Positions 44,542-54,046 of a DNA stretch of 64,000 bases are shown in pieces. The DNA comes from Alistipes sp. GTDB taxonomy: Bacteria > Bacteroidota > Bacteroidia > Bacteroidales > Rikenellaceae. A program made the position numbers and the translations under genes. The DNA lies in assembly GCA_017451685.1 (NCBI GenBank), contig JAFTNV010000017.1:1-64000 (forward strand), written 5' to 3'. Numbering within the stretch: the first letter of the stretch is position 1; the number at the start of each line of letters is the position of its first letter. The notes below the pieces were generated by a model that saw nothing but the letters and a program-made list of their open reading frames with translations, was not told the DNA's origin and did no database searches.

Positions 44542-44585
44542 TTACTTTTAGGGATGTGCCGCAGATTACGGCTTATCACGCTAAA

Positions 44586-47420
44586 TTACTCTGTGCAGCG
44601 GCACACAAGATTACGATCTCCATAGCCATTGTCGATCTTTGTAACGTAGGGGAAGAACTTAGCCTCGCCAATCCACTCCAAGGGGAAGGCAGCCTCCTCG
44701 CGTGTGTAGGGGTGGCTCCACTCGCCGGCGAGCTCGCGGGCAGTATGCGGAGCGTTCACTACGACATTGTCGGCATTGCCACTTGCAGCAGCAGCCTCGC
44801 ACTCGCGCTTAATCTTCACGAGAGCCTCGATGAAGCGGTCCATCTCGGCCTTAGACTCCGACTCCGTAGGCTCAACCATAAGGGTCTCATGCACGGGGAA
44901 TGAGAGTGTAGGAGCATGGTAGCCGTAGTCCATAAGGCGGTGAGCGATATCGCCACAGTCGATGTTATAGTCGTGCTTGAAGCGTGTGAGGTCGAGAATC
45001 ATCTCGTGACCCACGCGGCCCGTCTCGCCAGAGTAGTATGTGCGGTACTCATCCTTCAATGCCGACGACATATAGTTGGCATTGACGATGGCCATCTCCG
45101 TAGAGCGACGCAAGCCCTCGAAGCCGAGCATGCGGATATAGCCGTAGGTGATGGGGAGCAACATTGCCGAGCCCCAAGGTGATGACGACACGGCAGTGAT
45201 ACCCTCCTGGCCACCGGTCTCCGACAGTGAGTGCGTAGGCAAGAACTTAACAAGGTGCTCAGCGACACATACGGGGCCTACACCGGGGCCACCACCGCCA
45301 TGAGGCATGGCGAAGGTCTTATGCAGGTTGAGGTGGCACACATCGGCACCGATATATCCGGGGTTAGTGAGGCCCACCTGTGCGTTCATATTGGCACCAT
45401 CCATATATACCTGACCACCGGCATCGTGTACTGCATCTACGATATCGCGGATGCGGCTCTCGAAGACACCGTGAGTTGAGGGGTACGTAACCATCAAGCC
45501 ACAGAGCTCCGAGGCGTGCTCCTCGGCCTTCTTCTTGAGGTCGTCAACGTCGATGTTACCATTCTCGTCGCACGCCACGATGACAATCTTCATGCCCGCC
45601 ATAGCAGCAGATGCGGGGTTAGTGCCGTGTGCCGACGAGGGGATGAGGATGATGTTACGGTAGCCCTGGCCACGGCTCTGGTGGTAGGCGCGAATAATCA
45701 TAAGGCCGGTATACTCACCCGCAGCACCCGAGTTAGGCTGGAGTGTACAGCCCGCAAAGCCCGTGATTGTTGCGAGGTAGCCCTCGAGGTTGGCGATAAG
45801 CTCGCGGTAGCCCTCGGTCTGATCCTCGGGAGCGAAGGGGTGTACGTTCTGGAAGCCGGCGAGTGACAGTGGCTGCATGAGCTGCGCAGCGTTGAGCTTC
45901 ATGGTGCATGAGCCGAGCGATATCATAGAGTTCATCAACGAGATGTCGCGCAACTCGAGGCGCTTGATATAACGCATCATCTCGGTCTCGGTGCGGTAGG
46001 CGTTGAATACGCTCTCGGTGAAGAAGTCGCTCTCGCGCTTAACCTCGGGGGCAATCTTCGCCACCTCAACACGCTTCACGGCCTTAGCCTTCTTGCCACG
46101 TGCCTCGGCAAAGATATCTACGACGGTCTGAATCTCCTGGTCGGTAGTAACCTCGTCGAACGACATGCGCACGCAGTCATCCGCGGGGTAGAACATATTG
46201 ATGCCACGGGCGAGAGCTGCATCCTGAACAACCGAAGCCTCAGCCTCGACCTCCAACGTGTCGAACGTAGCCTTCGTGCGTACCACGTAGCCCATAGCCT
46301 CGAGTGCCTCCTTAACCGTCACGGCAGCGGTGTGGGCGTTGAGTGCTGCGCGCTGCAAGCCCTCCTTACCATTATATATACAGTAGAAGCCCACCATCGA
46401 CGCCATCAACGCCTGTGCGGTACAGATGTTCGACGTAGCCTTCTCGCGCTTGATATGCTGCTCGCGCATCTGGAGCGACATACGGAGCGCCTTATTACCG
46501 AGGCGGTCTACCGATACACCGATGATACGGCCGGGCATGTTACGCTTGTAAGCATCGCGCGTAGCCATATATCCTGCGCTGGGGCCACCAAAGCCCATGG
46601 GGCAACCTAAGCGCTGCGATGTACCCACGGCGATGTCGGCACCCCACTCTGCGGGGGCCTTCAAGAGCGCCAATGCGAGGAGGTCGGCAGTAGCCGTAAC
46701 AAGAGCACCCGCCTCGTGAGCCTTAGCTGCAAAGGCTGCATAGTCGCGCACCTCGCCATTGGCTGCGGGGAACTGCACGATGGCACCAAACTCCTTGCCC
46801 GTAAACTCGTACGTGGCGAAGTCGTCACGTATAATCTCTATGCCGAAGGGCTCCGAGCGTGTGAGGAGCACATCGAGGGTCTGCGGGAAGATATTCTCGT
46901 CCACGAAGAGCTGGTTGCGACCCTGCTTCACGGCCTCGCGCGAGCGCAAGGCGTACATCATAAGCATGGCTTCGGCCGTAGCCGTAGCCTCGTCCAGGAG
47001 TGAGCAGTTGGCCACCTCCATGCCCGTGAGCGAGAGGATGGCTGTCTGGTAGTTGAGCAACGCCTCCAAGCGGCCCTGTGATATCTCGGCCTGGTAGGGC
47101 GTGTACGAGGTATACCATGCGGGGTTCTCGAATACGTTACGCGACACTACGGCGGGGACTACGTTGGGATAGTAGCCCATGCCGATGAACGAGCGCAGCG
47201 TGCGGTTCTTCGCTGCAAGCTCCGCGATATGTGCTGCATACTCATACTCGCTCATAGCCTCGGGGAGGTCGAGAGCCTTCTTAAGGCGTATATTCTGGGG
47301 GATAACCTGCTGCAAGAGCTCCTCAACCGATGCTACGCCAATCGTTGCAAGCATCTGGCTTAAATCATCCTTAGAATTTAGACCTGTGTGACGGTCTACA
47401 AAGCTGTCAAAGGTTTTCAT
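44586..47420 (-). CDS. gcvP: Glycine dehydrogenase (decarboxylating), P-protein of glycine cleavage
   Basis: 944 residues, the fused form holding both the alpha-like (1 to about 450) and beta-like halves. The PLP lysine is Lys701 in NLHKTFAMPHGGGGPG. Other signatures are GMGYYPNVVPAVVSRNVFENP at the N-terminus and NSGAAGEYTGLMIIR. It decarboxylates glycine and passes the aminomethyl group to the lipoyl H-protein. gcvT and gcvH are not adjacent. It follows the nucleoside kinase gene by 47 bases without an obvious promoter, so the two may share a transcript. Confidence 0.96.
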   Translation of the reverse strand: MKTFDSFVDRHTGLNSKDDLSQMLATIGVASVEELLQQVIPQNIRLKKALDLPEAMSEYEYAAHIAELAAKNRTLRSFIGMGYYPNVVPAVVSRNVFENPAWYTSYTPYQAEISQGRLEALLNYQTAILSLTGMEVANCSLLDEATATAEAMLMMYALRSREAVKQGRNQLFVDENIFPQTLDVLLTRSEPFGIEIIRDDFATYEFTGKEFGAIVQFPAANGEVRDYAAFAAKAHEAGALVTATADLLALALLKAPAEWGADIAVGTSQRLGCPMGFGGPSAGYMATRDAYKRNMPGRIIGVSVDRLGNKALRMSLQMREQHIKREKATSNICTAQALMASMVGFYCIYNGKEGLQRAALNAHTAAVTVKEALEAMGYVVRTKATFDTLEVEAEASVVQDAALARGINMFYPADDCVRMSFDEVTTDQEIQTVVDIFAEARGKKAKAVKRVEVAKIAPEVKRESDFFTESVFNAYRTETEMMRYIKRLELRDISLMNSMISLGSCTMKLNAAQLMQPLSLAGFQNVHPFAPEDQTEGYRELIANLEGYLATITGFAGCTLQPNSGAAGEYTGLMIIRAYHQSRGQGYRNIILIPSSAHGTNPASAAMAGMKIVIVACDENGNIDVDDLKKKAEEHASELCGLMVTYPSTHGVFESRIRDIVDAVHDAGGQVYMDGANMNAQVGLTNPGYIGADVCHLNLHKTFAMPHGGGGPGVGPVCVAEHLVKFLPTHSLSETGGQEGITAVSSSPWGSAMLLPITYGYIRMLGFEGLRRSTEMAIVNANYMSSALKDEYRTYYSGETGRVGHEMILDLTRFKHDYNIDCGDIAHRLMDYGYHAPTLSFPVHETLMVEPTESESKAEMDRFIEALVKIKRECEAAAASGNADNVVVNAPHTARELAGEWSHPYTREEAAFPLEWIGEAKFFPYVTKIDNGYGDRNLVCRCTE

Positions 47421-47467
47421 TAGTCTTAATGTTTATTAGTTGTTTTTGGTTTTATGTTATCTACTTG

Positions 47468-49138
47468 TCAGTACTTAAATGAGCTGCCACCGATAAACTC
47501 GCGAAGGAGCGAGGTGGGCGGTATTTCGTCGGGGGCTATGGGCACGAAGTTATCGAGGAACTTGAGCATACGTCGTGCCTCGGCATACTCCGGTGCCGTG
47601 TCGGGCACCTCGCGGAGTACGGGCTCGGCAATGGCGCGCAACACCGATATCTCGTAGAAGAGCGACGAGTTGAACATCACGTTGGCATTCTCCTGATAGG
47701 GGAAGATATGTCGCTCCTCGCCCCTGCGCACCGATGGCCACATCGCGAGTGTCCTCAGAGCATCGTTGCCACGTGTGGCATTGTCGCGTATAGTGCGGCG
47801 CAGCAGGCGGTTGTCGGTCGTCGGTATGCGCGAGAAATTATCCATAGCCACGGAGGTGAAGCACGAGATGTATATCTTAAACTTCTGGCCATCGGCAATG
47901 CCGGGCGTAAGGCGCGGGTTGAGCGCATGGATGCCCTCGAGGATGAGTATCGAGCGCGGGCCGAGCTGCAACGGCTTGTCGTGCCACTGGCGCTTGCCCG
48001 AGATAAAGTCGTAGCGCGGAATCTCCACACTCTCGCCATTAGCCAGGCGGCGCAGGTGGTCGTTCAACGTGTCGAGGTCGATAGCCTCAAGTGCCTCGAA
48101 GTCGGGCTTGCCATCCTCGCCCATGGGTGTCTTGTCGCGGTCGACGAAGTAGTCGTCGAGGGCTATGAGCACGGGGTCGAGGCCTAAGACACGCAGCTGC
48201 ACGCCGAGGCGCTTCGAGAATGTCGTCTTACCACTCGACGAGGGGCCTGAGATAAGCGCCATGCGCACGCCACGTTCAGCGTTAGCCTCGGCAATGGCGC
48301 GGGCGATGGATGCTATCTTATTTTCGTGGAACGCCTCGGCTATCTTTATAAGCTCCGAGCCGTCGCCCTCCATCACGCGACGGTTGAGGTCGCCGACGGT
48401 GGGCACGCCCATGATATCTATCCAGCGCTGATACTCGTGGAAGATGTCGAACATCTTATCGTGGTTTATGGCCGTAGTGAGCTGCTCGGGGTTCTCGCGC
48501 GACGGCAGCGCCACGTAGAAGCCGTTGTAGTAGGGCACGATGTCGAAGCGAGCGACGTATGCCGACGAGGGAGCAAGAGCACCGTAGAAGTAACCAGGCA
48601 TGTCGCCAAGGTGGTTCACGGTGCGGTAGAGGTGCGGGCGCGTGTTGAGCAGCTCGAGCCTGTCGTCGAAGCCATACGCAGCGTACTCCTTGGCCACATC
48701 TTCGGCCAGGCGCTTCGTGCGCGTGATGGCAAGGTTGCGAGCAACGACATCCTCCATGCGTAGTTTCAGCAGTGTGGCATCCTCCGCCGTAAGGGGGCGC
48801 CTATCGTCATACTCGGCATAGAAGCCGTTGCCGAGCGAGTGGCGTATGCGCAACTTACGCTCGGGGTAGAGCTCCAACGAGGCCTTCTGCATGACGAAGG
48901 ACAAGGTTCGCTGATAGACCCTATAACCCTCATAGTGGCGCATATCGAAGAACTCCACCGTGACGGGCTTATATATGCGATAGCTGAGCTCCTTATAACG
49001 ATTATTCACCCTCGCAGCAAGCATAGGATAGGGCTGCTCCAACGCTACCGTCTGGAGCACCTCCATAAGCGTTGAGCCCATCTCCACGCCTATCACAGCG
49101 CCATTATTCACCAAGCGCAATTCTACCGTATGAGCCAT
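47468..49138 (-). CDS. TGS-domain nucleoside (uridine) kinase-like protein
   Basis: 556 residues. The N-terminal TGS domain (about 1-65) and a threonyl-tRNA-synthetase second-additional-domain-like region (about 70-230, HSLGNGFYAEYDDRRPLT) are followed by a PRK/uridine-kinase domain with P-loop SGPSSSGKTTFSKRL (near residue 300), ALDDYFVDRDKTP, and LILEGIHALNPRLT. This fusion is widespread in Bacteroidetes and some Firmicutes. It probably phosphorylates a nucleoside. A TATCTTTA near 49170 on the minus strand may be its promoter. Confidence 0.88.
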   Translation of the reverse strand: MAHTVELRLVNNGAVIGVEMGSTLMEVLQTVALEQPYPMLAARVNNRYKELSYRIYKPVTVEFFDMRHYEGYRVYQRTLSFVMQKASLELYPERKLRIRHSLGNGFYAEYDDRRPLTAEDATLLKLRMEDVVARNLAITRTKRLAEDVAKEYAAYGFDDRLELLNTRPHLYRTVNHLGDMPGYFYGALAPSSAYVARFDIVPYYNGFYVALPSRENPEQLTTAINHDKMFDIFHEYQRWIDIMGVPTVGDLNRRVMEGDGSELIKIAEAFHENKIASIARAIAEANAERGVRMALISGPSSSGKTTFSKRLGVQLRVLGLDPVLIALDDYFVDRDKTPMGEDGKPDFEALEAIDLDTLNDHLRRLANGESVEIPRYDFISGKRQWHDKPLQLGPRSILILEGIHALNPRLTPGIADGQKFKIYISCFTSVAMDNFSRIPTTDNRLLRRTIRDNATRGNDALRTLAMWPSVRRGEERHIFPYQENANVMFNSSLFYEISVLRAIAEPVLREVPDTAPEYAEARRMLKFLDNFVPIAPDEIPPTSLLREFIGGSSFKY

Positions 49139-49187
49139 CGTCTACCCTTTTTTAATTAAAATTGTGTGTAAAGATAGTAATTTTTTG

Positions 49188-49195
49188 TAACTTTG
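49188..49195 (+). promoter_or_regulatory. -7 element of the 5'-nucleotidase gene
   Basis: TAACTTTG, exact TANNTTTG. The -33 partner is weak (TTGTG around 49162-49166). Leader about 18 bases before the ATG at 49218. Confidence 0.5.
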
Positions 49196-49217
49196 AAGCA
49201 ATTTAACACGATAACTT

Positions 49218-50693
49218 ATGCGAAAATTATCATTTTTTATCACATCATTGCTCCTTGTGTCACTCCTTGCGGGATGCAACAAAGAGAACGACACGCGCCA
49301 CGTATATATTATCTCGACAAACGACATACACGCCACGATAGATGCCATGCCTAAGCTCGCAACCATCGTCGCGGAGTATGAGGCTAAGGGCGAGGTTATC
49401 CTCGTAGACTCAGGCGACCGCGTGACGGGAAATGCCTATGTAGACGATGCCACAGCCCCCGGGCTGCCCATCATCGAGCTGATGAACGAGGTGGGCTACG
49501 ATGTCGCCACACTCGGCAACCACGAGTTCGACAAGGGCCACACGGTGCTCTACGCGATGCTCGAGGCCGCGGAGTTCGAGTGGGTGTGCTCGAATATGAC
49601 CGACCTCACGGGCGACACACGCATCCAGCCATACACGACAATAACCGTTGAAGGCTTAGATATATGCTTTGCCGGCGTTGTCGACACCGATGGCGGAGGG
49701 CGCCCCTTGGGTGGCGACCGCTCGTATGTCGACTTTAGTTTCACGCCCGACTGCGACACCGCCTACGAGCTGTGCACCACGCTCCCCGAGAGCGACTTCA
49801 CGGTGCTCCTCTCGCACATGGGCCTCGACAACGACCGTCGCTTAGCCGAGCGCAAGCCCGCGTACGATTGGATTGCCGGAGGCCACAGCCACGACATCTA
49901 TGGCGGGTATGTCAACGACACCTATATCTCGCAGAACAACAAGAATATACGCTACGTGACCATTGCCGACATCGCGCTACGCGAAGGGGCGATTGAATCT
50001 ATCACCTACACGCAACTCAACATGGCCGATGTCGCTGCCGACGAGCGCATTGCCACGATGGTTGCCGAACTTAAGTTGAGCGACCCCGCGCTAAACACCG
50101 TCGAGGCCATCGCCACAAGCCCCGCAACGAAGGAGGGCGTGTCGAACTTCACCATCGCAGCCCTCGCCACGTACCCCTACCCCGAGGGTTTTGTGCCCGA
50201 GGTGACGATATACCACTACGGGGGCGTACGTCTTGACGGCTTTACGGAGGGCGACATCAAGCGTGTGGACATCCTCAACAACGACCCCTTCCTCTCGACC
50301 ATATACATTGGCGAGATGACACCCGCCGAGATTGAGCATTTCATCATTGCGAAGTACAACAACGGCACGCCCGAGAGCCCCGATAAGGAGTCACACTACC
50401 CATACTTCCGCTCCGACCTTGAGTACACCATCATCCTCGGCCAGGAGCCTGCGGAGAGCCCCGATGCCATAGGCATACAACACAACCTCGCACCACGCAA
50501 ATACCGCGTAGCGATGTGTAACTACGTTGCCGAGAACTACATAGACAAGGATGTGGTTGCCACCGCACTGCACGACACGGGCATCACCGTGCGTGAGGCT
50601 ATGTTGCGCTATGCCCGCACGTTTGGCGAGGATGGCTACACGCCCGACAACAAGTGTTATCAGCGCGAGGAGAGTGCCTCGGAGCAAAAGTAA
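49218..50693 (+). CDS. 5'-nucleotidase/UshA-family metallophosphatase lipoprotein
   Basis: 491 residues. Lipobox LLAGC, lipidated Cys20. The N-terminal metallophosphatase domain has ISTNDIHATID, VDSGDRVTGN, LGNHEFDKGH, LLSHMGLD and GGHSHD, the five metal-binding blocks. The C-terminal 5'-nucleotidase domain (about 290-470) binds the nucleoside base. It would release phosphate from nucleotides outside the inner membrane. It is 6 bases upstream of rnhB. Confidence 0.92.
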   Translation: MRKLSFFITSLLLVSLLAGCNKENDTRHVYIISTNDIHATIDAMPKLATIVAEYEAKGEVILVDSGDRVTGNAYVDDATAPGLPIIELMNEVGYDVATLGNHEFDKGHTVLYAMLEAAEFEWVCSNMTDLTGDTRIQPYTTITVEGLDICFAGVVDTDGGGRPLGGDRSYVDFSFTPDCDTAYELCTTLPESDFTVLLSHMGLDNDRRLAERKPAYDWIAGGHSHDIYGGYVNDTYISQNNKNIRYVTIADIALREGAIESITYTQLNMADVAADERIATMVAELKLSDPALNTVEAIATSPATKEGVSNFTIAALATYPYPEGFVPEVTIYHYGGVRLDGFTEGDIKRVDILNNDPFLSTIYIGEMTPAEIEHFIIAKYNNGTPESPDKESHYPYFRSDLEYTIILGQEPAESPDAIGIQHNLAPRKYRVAMCNYVAENYIDKDVVATALHDTGITVREAMLRYARTFGEDGYTPDNKCYQREESASEQK

Positions 50694-50699
50694 GGAGGT

Positions 50700-51296
50700 A
50701 TGTTAGAGAGTTGTTTCCAGAGGGAGCTTATCGAGGCGGGGTGTGACGAGGCGGGGCGCGGATGCCTTGCCGGCTCGGTGTTTGCTGCAGCGGTGATTCT
50801 TCCACCCGACTTCCACCACCCGCTGCTCAACGACTCGAAGCAGATGACCGAGCGTCGTCGCGACATCCTGCGCGAGATTATCGAGCGCGAGGCCATAGCG
50901 TGGCATGTCGAGGAGGTCACGGCCGAGCGCATCGACAAGATAAACATCCTGAACGCCTCAATCGAGGGTATGAATCTATCAATCAAGGCTCTATCTCCGC
51001 AGCCCGAGTTTGTCGTCATCGACGGCAACCGCTTTCATACCGACCTCACGATACCGTGGCGCACCATCGTCAAGGGCGACGGTAAGTATGCCAACATCGC
51101 GGCAGCCTCGGTGCTTGCCAAGACCCACCGCGATGAGTATATGATGCGCTTAGCCAAGGAGTATCCCGCCTATGGCTGGGACAGGAATAAGGGCTACCCC
51201 ACGCGCGAGCACCGCCTTGCGATACGACAATACGGTCTCACACCCTATCATCGCCTGTCGTTCAACACCGCACCCGAGCAGTTGGAACTCTTTTAG
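50700..51296 (+). CDS. rnhB: Ribonuclease HII
   Basis: 198 residues. The catalytic Asp16 and Glu17 are in AGCDEAGRGCLAG; further motifs are FVVIDGNRF (Asp), VKGDGKYANIAAASVLAKTHRDEYM, and YGWDRNKGYPTREH. It removes ribonucleotides from DNA. The upstream AAGGAGGT (50692-50699) touches the ATG with no spacer, so it is probably not a working ribosome-binding site; Bacteroidetes rely little on such sites. It ends 1 base before the convergent GH2 gene. Confidence 0.95.
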   Translation: MLESCFQRELIEAGCDEAGRGCLAGSVFAAAVILPPDFHHPLLNDSKQMTERRRDILREIIEREAIAWHVEEVTAERIDKINILNASIEGMNLSIKALSPQPEFVVIDGNRFHTDLTIPWRTIVKGDGKYANIAAASVLAKTHRDEYMMRLAKEYPAYGWDRNKGYPTREHRLAIRQYGLTPYHRLSFNTAPEQLELF

Positions 51297-51297
51297 A

Positions 51298-53334
51298 CTA
51301 TCGAAGAAATGTGCTACGGCCCACGTTAAGCACGATGCTATCGCGCAGTATGCCAAGGCTATCTATGGCCGTGACGACAACGTGTCCGTTGAGCACGAGC
51401 GAGTCGGCACGATACTGACCCTCGGCAACACGGCGTACAGCCACCGTATCGGTGCCAACAATAAGCGTGGGCGTACCCTCCGAACTATATACGTTGATTG
51501 TTTGATTTACGCTACGGCGCTCCGTCCAACGACGCTCGGGGATATACAGCGTAGGCTCGTCGTCGTTCCATAGCGTGCGGTAGAGGTAGTAGGCATCCTT
51601 CTTGGTTGCGTGGTCGTAGGCCACGATGCCCGACTGATTAAGACCCTCGGTGCGGCGCGACGAGGCGTAGTCGAACATATTGCTGAGCCATACACCCCAG
51701 AAGATGTCTGCCTCGCGGGTGATGGCGGCATAGCGCTCGTGCATATATGTCTGTCGGCGCTCGGGGTGGCGGCGCGTACCGCGCTGGGCACGCTCGACAG
51801 CCTCCGTGTGGTGCTTCACACTGCCCTCCTCACCATAGCATACACCATAGCGCATATCGCCCCACGACTCGTTGGATGATAGCATATTACACCACACCGC
51901 AACATCCTCGACCGAGCCCTTCATATATCCCACACTCTGACGGAAGACGATGAGGTCGGTGATAAAGTTAATGTCGCCATCTGTGTTGCTGCAACCCACC
52001 GTCAGTCGCGAGGGGTCGAGGTTATGAGCACGCTCGTTCAGCTCACCCACATACGCAACAACATCATCGCCACGTTGCCACACCTGCTCGAAGAGGCCCC
52101 ACATGACGACCGAGGGGTGGTTCATATTCTGAGCTACAATCTCCTCCAACTGCTTGAAGCCATTATCGCGGAAGGGCTGCGATGGGTAGTAGCATATATC
52201 CGTGAACGACAGTGGCGAGCGACCAAAGGGCATATCTACCCACGCGAGCATACCCTCCCTATCGCAACGCTCGTACACCGACTGCGCATGCGGGCCGTAG
52301 AGCGAGCGTATGGCATTAGCCCCCATGTCGGCAACCATATCGAGGTCGGCATCCATGTCGTCATGCGACACGGCCGTGCCCTTATACATCCTGTCGTGCG
52401 CCATATTTACGCCACGCACAGCAACGGGCACGCCATTGATACATAGTCTGTTATCCTCGCTAACACTGATACTGCGGAAGCCCGTGGTGATGCTTATCTC
52501 ATCTTCGGGGTTGCGCACATCGCCCAGCGCCACCTCCACGCGGTAGAGCGTAGGCGAGGCGGGGCTCCAAAGTTTAGGCGCAGCGAACTCGAAGGGGAGG
52601 TCAATGGGGCGTCCCTCAACGAGCTTGGCGTTGCGCACAACGCGATGGTCTACCTCGTAGCCGTCGTCACCCACGATGCGCATCGTCACCGTGGCATGAT
52701 CCATCGAGGGGGTAGACACATACACGCGAACGACACCCTTGGCGACATCCTCGGTGATGCTCTGCTGCACGACATAGACACCGTCGGTCGAGTGGTTGAG
52801 GGGTGAGATTATATTCTCGCCCGTGACCAACAGCTCCACATCGCGGTAGATGCCACCCGCGAGGTCTATATCTGCCGAGGTGGGGAGGATGTCGCTACGC
52901 ATACCGTTCGACACGACGACACGCAGAAAATTATCGGCACCAAACCTCACTTTATCGGTAATCTCGAGCGTGAAGGCGGTGAAGCCTCCGGCATGCGAGC
53001 CCACGTAGCAGCCATTGACAAAGACGTCGGCCATGCTCTGCACACCGCCAAAGCGCAGGAAGAGGCGCCTCCCCTCCCAAAGCTGCGGGATATACATCTC
53101 GCGGGTATAGTTTGCCGTGGTACGCAGGTAGTCGCCCTCGCGACACTCCACATTCCACGTGTGGGGCAACGCAACGGTCGTAGCGTTGGCAGCATCGGCA
53201 TCCGTGGCGTAGTAGAAGTTCCAGTTGTCGTTGATGTTGTACGTGGTGCGCGTAGGCTCGGCAGCCGTGGCTGCGAGCGCCACCGAGAGCGCCACAAGGA
53301 TAGATAGTATTGTTCGCTTACACATCATAGTCAT
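51298..53334 (-). CDS. GH2-family protein, catalytic residues apparently lost
   Basis: 678 residues from the ATG at 53334; ATGs at 53328 and 53325 are also possible since the predicted transcript starts near 53341. Signal peptide ending near AATAAEP. The sugar-binding jelly roll (to about 205), the Ig-like domain and the TIM barrel of GH2 beta-galactosidases/glucuronidases are recognisable (GVNMAHDRMYKG, NHPSVVMWGLF, FWGVWLSNMFDYASSRRTEG). The usual acid/base motif WGL-x-NE reads WGLFEQ (Glu416-Gln417), and the usual nucleophile motif SEYGAGGS reads CYGEEGS (Glu502-Glu503), one residue shorter. It may be non-catalytic. Monocistronic. Confidence 0.8.
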   Translation of the reverse strand: MTMMCKRTILSILVALSVALAATAAEPTRTTYNINDNWNFYYATDADAANATTVALPHTWNVECREGDYLRTTANYTREMYIPQLWEGRRLFLRFGGVQSMADVFVNGCYVGSHAGGFTAFTLEITDKVRFGADNFLRVVVSNGMRSDILPTSADIDLAGGIYRDVELLVTGENIISPLNHSTDGVYVVQQSITEDVAKGVVRVYVSTPSMDHATVTMRIVGDDGYEVDHRVVRNAKLVEGRPIDLPFEFAAPKLWSPASPTLYRVEVALGDVRNPEDEISITTGFRSISVSEDNRLCINGVPVAVRGVNMAHDRMYKGTAVSHDDMDADLDMVADMGANAIRSLYGPHAQSVYERCDREGMLAWVDMPFGRSPLSFTDICYYPSQPFRDNGFKQLEEIVAQNMNHPSVVMWGLFEQVWQRGDDVVAYVGELNERAHNLDPSRLTVGCSNTDGDINFITDLIVFRQSVGYMKGSVEDVAVWCNMLSSNESWGDMRYGVCYGEEGSVKHHTEAVERAQRGTRRHPERRQTYMHERYAAITREADIFWGVWLSNMFDYASSRRTEGLNQSGIVAYDHATKKDAYYLYRTLWNDDEPTLYIPERRWTERRSVNQTINVYSSEGTPTLIVGTDTVAVRRVAEGQYRADSLVLNGHVVVTAIDSLGILRDSIVLNVGRSTFLR

Positions 53335-53345
53335 ATTTTACGTTG

Positions 53346-53353
53346 CAAATATA
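53346..53353 (-). promoter_or_regulatory. -7 element of the GH2 gene
   Basis: TATATTTG on the minus strand, exact match. No TTTG at the expected -33. The start would be near 53341, leaving a leader of only about 7-16 bases depending on which ATG is used. Confidence 0.45.
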
Positions 53354-53410
53354 CGAATAAAGAAAAAATTTCGTACCTTCGTGCGAAAATAATAATACCC
53401 TCGAAGGATA

Positions 53411-54046
53411 ATGATTATAGATATTATCATCGCCATTGTCGCCCTCGTTGCCCTTGTCATGGGGTGGCGCCGAGGCTTTGTTGTGCAGCTATGCCAGCTT
53501 GTGGCCCTCTACATCGCCATACTCATCGCCCCGGAGTTTGCGGGCCAGATAGGCGCCTCGTTTAGCGACGACCCGGGCCTCGCCTACATCATAGGCTTTG
53601 TCATCATCATCGTGGGCGCGTGGCTCGTGGTGTGGATCATAGCCCCGCTGCTTAGGAAGATACTCTTCTGGGACTTCCTGCGCAACGTAGACTCGCTCTT
53701 AGGTGCCGCCTTAGCCCTCGTGGCGATGGTCGTAATCACCTCCGTGGGATGCTCGCTATTCCGCACTGCCAACATTGGCGAGGTGCGCACCGACAAACTA
53801 TTAGAACTTGGTGCTCAAAATCTTAGCCCCGAGGAGCGCGCGGAGTATGTCGAGAAGATTGAGAACAAAGACATCTCGATGCGCGAATACTTCGAGTCCC
53901 GATACATAGACTACGACACGCTCAACGAGTCACGACTGTTCATGCCCTTAGCATCTATGGGCGACACGCTGTGCCCGGGCCTCGACGACTTCAAGGAGGA
54001 GATGATGGAGATAGCCGTAAACATAGCAGCCGATGAGAGAGGATAG
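53411..54046 (+). CDS. CvpA-family membrane protein
   Basis: 211 residues with four hydrophobic helices in the first 125 (IDIIIAIVALVALVMGWRRG, LVALYIAILIA, GFVIIIVGAWLVVWI, LALVAMVVITSVGC) and a soluble acidic C-terminus. This is the CvpA pattern, named for colicin V production; the molecular role is not established. It overlaps rsgA by 14 bases, so it is translationally linked to it. Confidence 0.85.
   Translation: MIIDIIIAIVALVALVMGWRRGFVVQLCQLVALYIAILIAPEFAGQIGASFSDDPGLAYIIGFVIIIVGAWLVVWIIAPLLRKILFWDFLRNVDSLLGAALALVAMVVITSVGCSLFRTANIGEVRTDKLLELGAQNLSPEERAEYVEKIENKDISMREYFESRYIDYDTLNESRLFMPLASMGDTLCPGLDDFKEEMMEIAVNIAADERG

Noticed and set aside
50692..50699. Perfect AAGGAGGT Shine-Dalgarno-like sequence before rnhB
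   Set aside because: It touches the ATG with no spacer, so it cannot work normally; it arises from the stop codon context of the upstream gene.
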